Assembly: GCA_965153455.1 (NCBI GenBank)
Contig: OZ234499.1
Coordinates: forward strand, 4,881,577-4,945,576
DNA: 64,000 nt
Source of the DNA: Sphagnum compactum
Taxonomy: Eukaryota > Bryophyta > Sphagnopsida > Sphagnales
Direction of reading: 5' to 3'
A program made the translations under genes and the position numbers. The notes under the pieces are model-generated. The model had not been told where the DNA came from and did not search any database. It was given only the letters and a program-made list of their open reading frames with translations. Positions within the stretch are counted from its first letter, which is position 1. Each line of letters opens with the position of its first letter. Shown here one piece after another: positions 1 through 9,990 of the stretch.

Positions 1-1000
1 AAGGATCAACACTACACCACCAGAACCTAACGAACAACTTCACATTGTGTGTCAACACTGCAATTTGCATCTACAAGTTCCACAAAACTTGCTTAAGAGT
101 GATACAGGATACCAGAAACTGAGGTGACATGTTCTTGCTTCCAGCTGGTGAATGTTCAGGTGATGAATGTGAAGGATATAACTGGAAACAAGAAATCTTG
201 TCAATTCAGCCCTAATGTCTCAGATGGCTTATGTGGGAGTTGGAGAGACCCAGGTACAAAATTGGTTAATTAGCCAGGTCTTTCCAATAGAGAAGTTTTG
301 TGGACACATTCAGTGTGTACCCATCCACTTTCTTGAAGGCAACAACTACAGGATCCATACAGATCCAAGCTCTCACATATTATTACAGCTCCTGCAATAT
401 CTCAGCAGTCAACCCCAAGATCATCACGGGACCTGGGCCCACCTGAGGTTACCATGAAAAGTTGAGTCAGTCCTGGTGATACTCTTGATGACACTACCAA
501 CCCATGTGCCACATACACTTCCATCATCTAGTATAGATCATGATTCTTACACTCTAGCTACAGATAGGTTTGGCAACAACCAAGATAGTCACCCTTTGCA
601 GGGTCTAAAAATATCTGGAATCAAGCAGTGATTCTGAAGGCAACGAGAGGACCTCCCCAAATTGTGTCAACAGTGGCCCCTCTAGCTGTCAATCAATTTG
701 AAACTCCAGAGTTCAATCATGGAGGGTGGGAAGAGTTCAAGGGTCTCAGGGGATTTCTGAAAAGAAGTGTGAAGGATCTAACAAAATCCATGAGCTTTAG
801 TCAATTGCGTCACAAAGTGATTATCGATGGTCATGCTGTGCCTGATGCAGTGGTGATGAAGCTGAGGATCTTGCTGGACCAATCCATGCAGGTTCTTACT
901 GGTATGAGCTCATTTCCTGCTGCGTCATCTTGTAGCATCTTTGCTGCTAATAAAATCAGAAGTCGTGTTTAGGTTTGAGAATTGAGGTTAAGTTGCATAT
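1..1000. other. Unresolved moderate-GC sequence with short open stretches
   Basis: No gene is recognised. The longest open stretch, 628-972 on the plus strand, encodes about 114 residues but opens at GTG rather than ATG. The region is richer in G and C than most of the window and is followed by reverse-transcriptase and plant-protein relics in the same orientation, so it may be decayed coding or transposon sequence. A second open stretch at 215-457 (80 codons) resembles nothing I know. Confidence 0.3.
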
Positions 1001-1014
1001 GGACTATGGCAGAC

Positions 1015-1720
1015 TTGCTATGGTGGGACCTGATGAAGTCAATGGGGCTGTCATGGTTTCTGATCAAGATGACACATGTTGGTGTCTCATAGATGTGTGT
1101 TCCAGCAGCTTTAGCAGGTGTTCTGCATCCAAGTAGTCACCAGTGGTGTGCTTGAAGGATATGTTCAGTGTGCAAGAGGTCCCAACCACTATCCTCTATG
1201 TAGGCCTCTGTATGCCTTCGATCCTTGTCTGTACACCCTCACAAACTTGTTGCAGCTTGAATGAGGATATTATTCATGTTTTTTAATAGCTAAGTCTCGT
1301 GAGTGCTAGCCAATATCATGGCTACTGAGTCTTCCTGTTGCTTCTGGAAATGTGACAGAAACTCAGGACTCGGATTTTGTGTACTGAAATTTTGAGCAAA
1401 CTATTATATACTTATGTACACCCACCATTGGGAGCCGATGAAGTCTGTGGGTAGTCATGGCAGCTCATCTCTGCTGTTTGTGATGAAGGTGATCGTCTAA
1501 CACTTTGTGAGCAACTCTCATGAGGTTATGACTGCACTTATTGTCATGTTATCTTCAAATTGTTGCTGTGGAGGTTTCTCTGCAATTTCAAAGATATTGT
1601 TGGTGTTGAAGGCCTCTGAAAATGTGTGTTATTGTTGCTGTTGTTGAAAGCACTCTTTAGTTTGGGTTTTGTTTCTTTCTCTGTTCTTCTAGGGCTAGGT
1701 TTGTGGATCTCTGTTTAAGC
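1015..1720 (+). repeat. Upstream repeat copies flanking the reverse-transcriptase relic
   Basis: A motif of the form GGRNCTGATGAAGTCARTGGG occurs at about 1024-1046 and, as CCGATGAAGTCTGTGGG, at about 1434-1451. The stretch 1297-1360 (GCTAGCCA..ATGGCT..GAGTCTTCCTGT, then AGAAACTC) and 1690-1708 (CTAGGGCTAGGTTT) reappear downstream at 2675-2740 and 2972-2990. Related sequence on both sides of a reverse transcriptase suggests terminal or pseudo-LTR repeats of one retroelement, or partly tandem copies of it. This was aligned by eye only. Confidence 0.5.
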
Positions 1721-1737
1721 TTCATTGTTTTAAGTTT

Positions 1738-2553
1738 TTGATGGTTCAAAAGACAGCGTTGAACTTTAGGTTTTTGTGGCTGAAAAATAAAGCAGAGATC
1801 AATTTGTTTGAAAATCTTCATAGCTTTAAAGTTGGGGAGGCTTCAGATTTGATCTCTTGGTTGGATTTCTTGTTAGACAATTTGTTTATGTTTTTTGGTT
1901 ATTGTGCTTATAGACAATGCATTGGTATCCCCATGGGTACTAATTGTGCAGTCTATTTGGCAAATTTCTATCTCTTTACCTTTGAGTTTGATTTCATCAA
2001 TCGTCTTTTGAAGAGTAACAAATGTCCTGTTGATTCATGTCTTCATAGATTGTCCATGGTTCATAGGTTTGTGGATGATCTTTTTGTTCCTGATTTTCCA
2101 GACTTGAGAATTTCATGTACCTAAACCAAGGCTCTTTTGGCAGCGGCATACACCCAAAACATCTTGTGAGTTGAATTGTACGTCTAAAGGCTGCTCTTGT
2201 AATTTCTTGGATCTTGCTGTGAGACAAAGTCCTCAAGGTTTATCCTGTGACATTTTTGACAAATGCTCTCAACCAGAGCATGCAGGTATTGAAATGATTA
2301 GAATACCTCATGTTCATTCCAATATCACAATTACTGTGAAGCTGGGGGTCAATTTTACAGGTTCTTGAGGCTTTGTAGTTGTAAGAAGTTTTTTGTCTTT
2401 CAGATGATCAGCCTTATTGTCCTTCTGAAGGTTAAAGGCTACCCTTTGAAAATTCTTCTAAAGAGAACTAGAGGGTTGCTTAATAAAGAAAAATTCCTCT
2501 TTGGAATTTCAGCTTTTGGAGTTTTCAGAATGATTTTGTTGAGAGTCTTGTAA
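1738..2553 (+). pseudogene. Degenerate reverse transcriptase, GIPMG / Penelope-like type
   Basis: The first frame (1738-2124) carries the signature GIPMGTNCA at about 1924-1950, a following aromatic-rich segment ending near INRLLKS, and FVDDL at 2068-2082, which corresponds to the catalytic YxDD motif. After a frameshift near 2100, 2171-2368 reads FLDLAV, then IFDKC and an HVHSNI..KLGV block. A second shift gives 2365-2553 (FLRLCSCKKFF, then KGYPLK). This order (GIPMG, [FY]xDD, FLDL, DKR, LCS, GY) is what I know from Penelope-like and related mobile reverse transcriptases. No GIY-YIG endonuclease is visible downstream. Frameshifts and loss of both ends make it a dead copy. Assignment to a reverse transcriptase is firm; the exact clade is not. 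Confidence 0.75.
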
Positions 2554-2659
2554 GTGGGGAGCTTCTTGTAAGCCCACTTGTTCTTTCATTGTTCCCTGCT
2601 GTCCATTCCTTTAAAGTTCTGCTTTTCCATTTCTGTTGGTCTTTTTTGTGTCTTGTCCT

Positions 2660-3020
2660 TGTGTTGCAGTCTGTTGCTAGCCAGTAGTATGGCTGAGTCT
2701 TCCTGTAGCTTCCGGATTTGCAGCAGAAACTCGGTTTGCAGGTTGGTGTCTTTCACTGGCCTTTACCCACTGTAAGGAGCTGATGAAGTCAGTGGGGAAG
2801 TTGTGGTAGTTAAGTAGTTATACCACTGTTTTTTGTTTTTCTGTTTATTGTTTGTTTTTGTCTTTCCTAGTTTGGATCTTTCTGTGGCTTCTTGAAGAAG
2901 TGTTAACCTTGCTGTGGGTTTTTTCTTCATCATGAGAATGGAGATTTCTCGATTCTTATGAAAGATATGTTCTAGGGCTAGGTTTCCTCTATTTTCTGTT
3001 TGCTGTATTTTGTCACATCT
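2660..3020 (+). repeat. Downstream repeat copy flanking the reverse-transcriptase relic
   Basis: This stretch contains GCTAGCCAGTAGTATGGCT, GAGTCTTCCTGTAGCTTC, GCTGATGAAGTCAGTGGGG and CTAGGGCTAGGTTTCC in the same order as the copy at 1297-1708. The distance between the copies, about 1.37 kb, brackets the reverse-transcriptase relic. Divergence is substantial, so the insertion is old. Confidence 0.5.
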
Positions 3021-3194
3021 GAAATGTGACAAATCTCTCTGACTATATGATCAGGTCATCTTGCAATGCTGTTCATGTTGAATTAGATCATAAGTATGGA
3101 GAAAAGTTCTCAGTACTCATGAATATACTTTTGGGTACCACTCTTTGTCAGACCACATGTGGAGTTTCAGGAGGCTTATATTTTTGCTGAACAG

Positions 3195-3721
3195 TGGAAG
3201 TCCTTTGACTTTCAGGTATGATATGTGAGCAGGTTGATGGTATGATGGGTGGACCATGCCTTGGAACAATCCCTGTAAGTGAGTTGAATTTTTAAAACTG
3301 TAATTTACCGTTAACTTTCTTCTCCCTGTTTAGACTCCTCAAGCTTCTGGTGTTTTTGCAGCCTTTTATTGAAGTCTTCAACTACCCACTAGCAAGGTAC
3401 TGTTCAAATGGCAAGACTGGAGTTGTGGTCAATGGAAGGGAGCTGCATCATAAAGATTTTGAAGTGCTGAAGCAGTGTGGCTTGTGAGGCACCCTGAGCA
3501 AGGCATACAATTTGGACCTTGATGGCCACCTGTTTGTAGCAGTGTCTGGCATGGAGCTCCTGGGTTTAGACCACCTTGCACCAATGTATGTGAAATTCCA
3601 GGGGTTCCTCACAATGACATCTGTCCTCTCTCCATTATTGTGCACATCATCAAATCACTCTGGGCTGACTATGGCAAGGTACAGTTATTTGGTTGTAGCC
3701 CTGCATGTGCAAGGCTGCTGA
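3195..3721 (+). pseudogene. Fragment of an unidentified conserved plant-type protein
   Basis: A continuous frame after a TTTTTGCAG acceptor-like site near 3360 reads PFIEVFNYPLAR, then YCSNGKTGVVVNGREL and HHKDFEVLKQCGL. A TGA follows near 3486, then GTLSKAYNLDLDGHLFVAVSG. An upstream block near 3217-3270 (ICEQVDGMMGGPCLGTIP) is bounded by an AG before it and GTAAGT after it, like an exon. Low-divergence residues such as SNGKTGV.VNGREL look like a real protein family; I have an impression of similar uncharacterised plant proteins but cannot name one. The in-frame stop and lack of a clean downstream continuation suggest a decayed or captured gene piece. Confidence 0.45.
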
Positions 3722-5973
3722 TGTTTCACTGTGCAGTTGTATCTGAAAGCCCATTCTTGGTCACTTAAGGCTTTGCTAGACATACCTGCATATTGGCAAA
3801 CAGGATTTGCCCCCATATGTTCAATTGCTGATGAATGTTAAGCTGCTCTTAAGGGATGACTCTGATAATGACCTACTGCTGGTTGACAGGTTGGAATGAA
3901 CTGGATGAGGTTCTGGCATAGGAGTTCTAGGCAGTGTGCTAAGCTGTGAGTGTGCACAGCATAGATATTCCTAAGTTGTGTTATGAAGGGAAGAGACTTC
4001 ATAGGATCTGATGAACCTCTCAGGAGGCCCAGGGTGTACTATGTAACTCTGGAGACATGGAGTAACAGTTGCTGACAATGTTTCACTCAGTCCACAGATA
4101 TATGTGCTCTATTGTCACTGACCAGGTTGGATTCAAGTGGTGTCAAATATTACTGCATTTATGTCAGTACCTGAAAAAGATCTACAGCAGTCACTGGATT
4201 CCTTGACTGTGATAGGAATTTGGATAGTTGTGCTTCTGTTATGACTGATTTCCAGGGAAGTGGCTATCTGTATTGAGGAGAACCATCTGAGGAAGCAGAG
4301 AAGTAAGATGCAAACTGGATCTTTGTTGCCAACTTCCATTGTCATCTCACAAGTGGGTCACTGGAGTGTCATTTACAGCAAGGCCTCTGGCCTATGTAGT
4401 ATGCCTTTAGACAGTAATTTGGAAATGCATCACAGGCTGGAAGGGACAATTGATGCCAAAATTGCATTTCTCTCACTGCATTGGGGTGCAGGAGAGTTTT
4501 TCAGTTTGATGAGAATTTGATGTGCCAATGCTGGGGCTTAGATTGGTGCCAGTGTATCTGAGTCCTCGTAGTGGAGGGTCGAGAAATCTGCCATGTTAGC
4601 AAATTCTTTTTAGATCAGCATGCACTATTTGAAAGCAGCCGAAGGTGACACTGGTGATTTCAGAATTGTCTTGCACCTGTGGACAGGTCATGCCTGAGAG
4701 TCTGCAGGTAGAGTTTAATTGAATCTAAGGGTGTGACAGGAAAGGGTGTATGATCCAAGTGCCAATAGTTCAGGACACAGTTGGTCAGGTTGGTTAGGCC
4801 AACCTGGTTGTAAATTGTACTCTGTATGTAAGAAGGCTAATTTTTTTGGCAAGTTTGTGCCTTTTTCCAGCACCCAAGAGTGTCAGGAGTAAAGCAGGTG
4901 TCACTTTCCTGAAGATGAGGGTTGGGCCAAAGGTTGAGATTCAGAATATCCTCTGGTAATTGCTGCCTCCTCTATTGTTCTTTTCATTCATGACAATGTG
5001 CTGCAATCATTTCCGTTCCTGTAGGTACAGGTCACTTGGTGCCAAAAAAACATAGATAATCTAACATGTTTAGCATTTTTCCATGTTGTGGAACTGCTAA
5101 TAACGTATTTTTGCTCTGTGTGTTTGAAGACAGTTAGCAAAGGAGAGTGTGAACAAGTGTTTACTCGGTAGTCTCTTCATTAAGTTCAGGTACTATGTGG
5201 CTCATGATTTGAACCAAAACTCTTTCCAATTATACTTACTGGATAACCCTCTGTCCATGACAATTATTGTATTGGATGTTCAACCCTGAGATCTTGGTGT
5301 TAATATGTCAACATGTCTTCTGGTTGTTTGAGACTGACGAGGTTTCAGTAAAGGAATCTCACAAAATGGAGATGAATTAATATGCAATCCTTCCTGTTAA
5401 AAGGGAGTGTGAAAATGCATCTCTATATGTAATCCTTCTTCCTGTTCAAAGCAAGTGAGAAAATCCAACATATGCAGGACAGACATGCATGATGCAACAG
5501 GGGGTACATGTGAAAATACACAAGTATATTCTCCAAAATGGTGTTTGAAAATATGAGGTCTGAGCCAATAGGCAAATGTCTAAAAGTACACATAATTAGA
5601 GGGTGAATCTTACCCATATTACAGATTATTAATTAACCATTCCTAATTAAACATTCCTACTTTGTAATGAATTGTTCACTTAAACTCCCAACAATACCCT
5701 CTAACCAAGCCATGAGGGATGCTTTAGGAGACCCAATAATTCCCTATTTAACCCAAAGTATATTTTGGCTTGCCTTTTTCTCAGTGCTCCTTCCTGAGCA
5801 GTACCTGAAACAATCACATGTGAAAACCATCCTTGTTATAAACCATCCTGTCGTTATAATCCTTTCCTGACCACTCAAACATTGCAGATAAGGAGCCACG
5901 TGCAGCAGGGATGAAGAAAAACAACTGTAAAACATGGAGAAAATGCCTGGCAAGGTACATTGCTGTCTGAGAA
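3722..5973. other. Intergenic sequence without a recognisable gene
   Basis: No convincing gene. An 86-codon open stretch at 4260-4520 (plus) follows a TTTCCAG acceptor-like site but matches nothing I recognise. G+C is moderate up to about 5 kb and then falls. It may continue the decayed material upstream. Confidence 0.4.
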
Positions 5974-6303
5974 TTATACTCTAACTGAACTCCAGCAATT
6001 TTCATTCTTATTCCCTTCATCCTGGATGTGCACCCTCTGGAGAAAAGGAGAACACACTAGAGGAGGAAAGGGACATGTGTACCCACCTGTTTCTATGAGG
6101 ATGTCTGCTGATGTGTAGCTAGTAAACTGAACTCCAGGTCCTGTACAATGCCATGATGTCACTTTGCACCTGCTCTCACTTTTGCTGTTTTTCACATGAG
6201 CTTCAAGCTCTCTTTTGCACTGTATGTTATTGATATCCCACACAGTTATGGTCCCCTCCCTGTTCCACTTTCCAACTTTTATACACTCAAGTAGAACCCA
6301 CAA
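5974..6303 (-). pseudogene. WD-repeat-like coding fragment
   Basis: An open stretch of 109 codons on the minus strand contains GTITVWDI followed by CKRELEAH, which has the spacing and WD dipeptide of a WD40 blade. A possible 5' splice site (ACAG/GTGGGT) lies near 6092-6101, after SADILIET. No neighbouring exons were found on either side, so this is either one exon of a broken gene or a chance resemblance. It ends 112 bp from the stop codon of the trihelix gene, on the same strand. Confidence 0.3.
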
Positions 6304-6414
6304 CCCACAACCCCTCAGCTTTTTGATACTCTTTATCCTGCCGGCTGACTGTCCATCTGTAGCTAATTACACATATATATAGGGACTCCACTGCAAGAGA
6401 AAGCTGGTGTGTTA

Positions 6415-8037
6415 TTATCCAGCTTCAGCAGAGCGGCCAAGAATGGATGTAAGCTCTGCAAAGTAAGGACTCTCTTGTTGATCCCGCTTTCCATCTGACA
6501 CATCCTTGTACTCTGCCATAAGCTTGTCCCATTTTTCCCGGCATTGTTTGCCATCACGTTTAATCCCTTGCACCAACAGAAGCTCTGCCAGCTCATCCCA
6601 CAGACCAGCACGCCGTGTGGATTTGCCAAATCGAGCCTCCATCTCTCCTCGCAGCTTGATCAACTGCAGTACCTCCGCCCGCTTCCAGTTCTTTGACCGC
6701 CGCTTTGGTCCTTGTGGCCCTTCTGGGCTGCCAACCACAACTGGTGTTGTTGTTGTTGTTGTTGCTGCAACTCCTGCTGTTGTCATGGTGGGACTGATGT
6801 TCTCACCGACCAGCTTTTGTGTAAGAATTATCATTGCATTGTGGAAGATGCCTCGATGTGCCCGTTCTTCAGCCCGCCATTTTTCCTCCTTCTCCTGCCG
6901 CATCTGCTCCCGCACCATCTCCTTTCTCTCCATGGAATCAAGAAGGTCCCTGAAAAACTTTTGCTGGCGACTGACAACTGTCTCCAGCACACTCTGAACA
7001 GCAGCCACATCAGTGACAGGCATGTATTTCTGACCTCGCTTCTTTTTCCTTCCCAGTGGTCTCACATCAGCTTCTTCCTCATTGCCATCCTCATCTCTCA
7101 AACTGTCTAGTCTCCCTCCATCTCTATGGTCCTCTCTGCCTGCAACTTCCTGGCCCATTTCATGATGGCTCATTGTCATGTCCTTGGTGAGCTCTCTTCC
7201 TAGAGAATCCCGGTTCCGCACATACTCATCTCTCTCCCTCTCCCTCTTCATGGATTTCCCAGAGAGAAGAGGGTGCAGTTCATCATAGAAAGGGTTGTCC
7301 TCACGGTCCTTGATACCATCCCTGACCTCCTTGTAACCAGCTGTGAGCTTCTCCCACTTGTCACGGCACTGTTGTGCATCCCGAGTGATATTCTCCCTCT
7401 GCAGGGCCTCTGCAATCTCATCCCAGAGCTCAGTCTTGCGACCACTCTTGGCAAACCGGGGCTCCAGCTGTGCTCGCAGCCGGATGAGGTGCAGAGTTTC
7501 GGGCCGAGTCCAGTTCTTGCTCCTCTTTTTATGCTCTCTCTCTCGCTGCGTCTTCTGCTCCTCTTCATCAGCTCCTGAGGCCCCATTTTCCCCTCCCGAC
7601 AATTTGAGCTCCGGCTGCTGCTGTTGCTGCTGCTCCGAGAGCGCCAGCAAAGTAGACATGGACGTCGAGTGCACCGTTCTCGTGCCTCCCGGCGCCACTG
7701 ACGACGTTTTTAGCGACTGATTCAAAGACGACTGCGTGGGTGACGACAGCGAAACAATCGCCTGAGCTTCATTCTTATTATTTTCACCTTCTTCCACTAA
7801 TCCCACGACTGCTGCTGCTGCCGGCGCCTCCTTTGCCGTGGCGGGTTCTTCTGACGAAGAAGGTACCGGCTCCTCAGTACCCCCATACTCGTCGTCGTCG
7901 TCCTCCTCCTCGTCGGTCCCATTATTGTTGGTTCTTTTGTTGTTGTTGCTGTTGTGCTCCGCCACTTGAATGGCATGGAATAGCGTCGCTTGCGATGCCC
8001 TTACGTGCGTCGGCAATTGCGACTGCGAATTATACAT
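6415..8037 (-). CDS. Double trihelix (GT-factor family) DNA-binding protein
   Basis: Intronless 540-residue nuclear protein with two trihelix (Myb/SANT-like) domains, at about residues 172-258 and 447-533. Each has the three spaced tryptophans of the family (W176, W205, W228 and W451, W480, W503) and a CR[DE]KW[ED]KL helix 3. The family binds GT-element promoters and is plant-specific. Between the domains lie an acidic stretch, a basic patch (GRKKKRG, 329-335, possible nuclear signal) and a charged helix rich in R, E, K and Q (about 345-395) likely to form a coiled coil for dimerisation. The N-terminus is low complexity (poly-N, acidic run 42-50, poly-Q 136-141), as in activation regions. The ATG at 8035-8037 is the first in the frame and precedes a continuous frame to TAA. 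Two-domain layout is like the GT-2 clade, but the domain sequences look closer to single-domain factors; clade unresolved. Confidence 0.93.
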   Translation of the reverse strand: MYNSQSQLPTHVRASQATLFHAIQVAEHNSNNNKRTNNNGTDEEEDDDDEYGGTEEPVPSSSEEPATAKEAPAAAAVVGLVEEGENNKNEAQAIVSLSSPTQSSLNQSLKTSSVAPGGTRTVHSTSMSTLLALSEQQQQQQPELKLSGGENGASGADEEEQKTQREREHKKRSKNWTRPETLHLIRLRAQLEPRFAKSGRKTELWDEIAEALQRENITRDAQQCRDKWEKLTAGYKEVRDGIKDREDNPFYDELHPLLSGKSMKRERERDEYVRNRDSLGRELTKDMTMSHHEMGQEVAGREDHRDGGRLDSLRDEDGNEEEADVRPLGRKKKRGQKYMPVTDVAAVQSVLETVVSRQQKFFRDLLDSMERKEMVREQMRQEKEEKWRAEERAHRGIFHNAMIILTQKLVGENISPTMTTAGVAATTTTTTPVVVGSPEGPQGPKRRSKNWKRAEVLQLIKLRGEMEARFGKSTRRAGLWDELAELLLVQGIKRDGKQCREKWDKLMAEYKDVSDGKRDQQESPYFAELTSILGRSAEAG

Positions 8038-9570
8038 AATTCTCCCTCAACACGACCACTCAAATACCCAAATCCCTGAGCGACCCACAACAACAACAAC
8101 AACGACAACTCCAACCCCACTTCCTTCCTTCCTTCCTTCCTTCGCGCTCTCATCAACTCCAGACAGCCCCAAATTCTCCCCTTTCTCTTAATCCCCTGTC
8201 GTCCTCCACACCCCTAACCCCCACTTCACAAACTCATGTGCGCGCACACACACCCACCCACCCACCCACAAAATCAACCCCCCCCTCTCTCTCTCTCTCT
8301 CGCTCGTTCTCTCTTTCCCCCTCGCCAACAGAAAAGCAAGAGAAATTATTGTACTTCTCACCTACAGGAACTCCACGAAGTCAGGCAATTAAGCACTCAT
8401 CAAAATCTCCTCCTCTTCTCTCCCTCGTTGGCCTTCCTTCCTCGTTTCCATGGCTCCTCCACCAAAAGAAGCTCCAACAAGAGCACACGCTGCCAAGGCA
8501 TATATATATTACTATATGACAAAACCCACACACCCCTTTCTCCCCTCCCCCCACCCACCTACCCACAACCACACCCCGCCAACACGAGAAGAAGAGACAG
8601 ACCCAAAACCAAAACCAAACCAAAAAAAAAGAAAAAAAACCCTAAATCAAAACCCCCAACCAACTCTCTCAACTCACTCACTCACTCACTCACTCACCCA
8701 AGTAAAGCTCTCTGCGTCTCTCTCTGTGTCTCTCTCTTCTTAGCCTTCTTCACCCACATGGCAACAAACAGGCGAACAAAAAATTCAATCAATCAATTCA
8801 GAGAAGCACAATTAGAGTCTTTGGGTGGCCACGGGCGTGGGTATTCAGACAAGCTAACCCAGAAATTGTGGACATTACTACGAAATTTCGAGTAGTAGTA
8901 GTAATTCGCCCGAAAGAGAGACACAGACACACACACACACACACACACAAGAGACAGAGACAGAGAGAAAACAAACAAGCTTGCACCTTTAATAGGGGAA
9001 AGCCTAGAGATATAAATTCAAGTAGACCTGGATCAATATGGCCAAAAAAATCACAACAACCCAACTTCCAAGGTCAATGAGATGAGAAGAACCCGTCGTC
9101 GTCTTGGTCGTCGTCGCTGCACAAATTGTTGTTGCACAGAGAAGGGAATCATCAGATAACCGAACAATGACAACCAACGGCGTGACAGCCAGGAAGCAGC
9201 AAAGCAGCGCAGCGGCGAAAAGCACGCGAAGCGGCAGCAAAGCAGCAGCAGCCGAGACCGAAGCCGCAGGCAGGCAGGCAGGCAAACAGGCAGCAAGCAC
9301 AACCCAGGCCAACACACCGAAACGGGCAGGAAGAGAAAAAAAATAAAATAAAAAAATCCACCGGGCAGGAAACGACAGAAACATCGACGTGAACGGACAG
9401 GAAACACAACGAGTGTTGCTTACTTGCTACCGACTTACTACCTATCTCCCTACCTACCTACCTACCTACCATCCATCCGTCCCCATTTCTTTACACTCCA
9501 GTCTCCTACCGACCAGTTTCTTCTACCTCCTCCTCCTCCTCTGCGCAACGGTAGCTTACAGGATAAGCTA
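8038..9570 (-). promoter_or_regulatory. Low-complexity 5' flank of the trihelix gene
   Basis: Upstream of the trihelix start the DNA is almost entirely simple sequence: CAA repeats at 8088-8108, (TTCC)n at 8120-8143, (CT)n at 8285-8302, TCAC repeats at 8676-8697, (AC)n at 8929-8950, GCA/GGCA repeats at 9220-9295 and (CTAC)n at 9448-9470. On the minus strand these are GA- and GT-rich. A TATATATAT run at 8500-8509 could act as a TATA box, giving a 5' UTR of about 430 nt. Open stretches here are shadows of simple repeats, not genes. Confidence 0.4.
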
Positions 9571-9723
9571 CGTATAGAATACGGTCCTTCCCTTTTCCAA
9601 GGCACACTTATTCGTATACTTAAACCCTCCTCCCCCCCCCAAAGTACAATAATCCGTATTATACGGCTATAAGATAGGGCCCTATGATACAGCAAAAGGC
9701 CTTCAACGTTGGTCGTCTTCTGC

Positions 9724-9990
9724 ATAGCCTAAGAGCCTACAGTAATAGCTTAAAACCAAGTGGGAGTAGCCTAAGGGCCATTCAGTAGCTTAAAGTCTAC
9801 GTTGTGTTTGCCTAAGGACCTCTGGTATAAATCTACAACCCAAATGGGGGCTTCTAGCGTATCGTAGCTGAAAGGCCGTTTTCTGTTTAGCCTCTAAAAG
9901 CTTTATGGCATAACCTAAGACCTACAAAGGTATATAGCCATCTAAGGTCCTACGGTATGGGTATCCTAGGCTAGTAGGAGGGGGGGGCCG
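9724..9990. repeat. Decayed tandem array with AGCCTAAG/GCTTA core
   Basis: Units of roughly 40-50 bp begin with AGCCTAAGRGCC or a variant (9725, 9769, 9811, then degraded copies near 9890, 9911 and 9940) followed by a GTAGCTTAAA-like segment. Divergence between units is high. It lies 1.7-1.95 kb upstream of the trihelix start codon. A CCCCCCC run precedes it (9632-9640) and a G-rich run follows (9981-9999). Confidence 0.5.

Noticed and set aside
1015-2800. CTGATGA in the retroelement-flanking repeats (1030, 2780; CCGATGA at 1435) as a hammerhead ribozyme core
   Set aside because: Penelope-like elements can carry hammerheads, but no matching stem II followed by GAAA could be found after the CTGATGA in any of the copies, so the core is incomplete.
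6506-7720. Plus-strand open frames across the trihelix gene
   Set aside because: They are antisense shadows of the minus-strand coding sequence, with poly-C/V/S composition.
8236-9409. Long overlapping open frames on both strands upstream of the trihelix gene
   Set aside because: They translate to runs of S/L/P/H, C/V or R/A produced by simple repeats and have no domain or splice logic.
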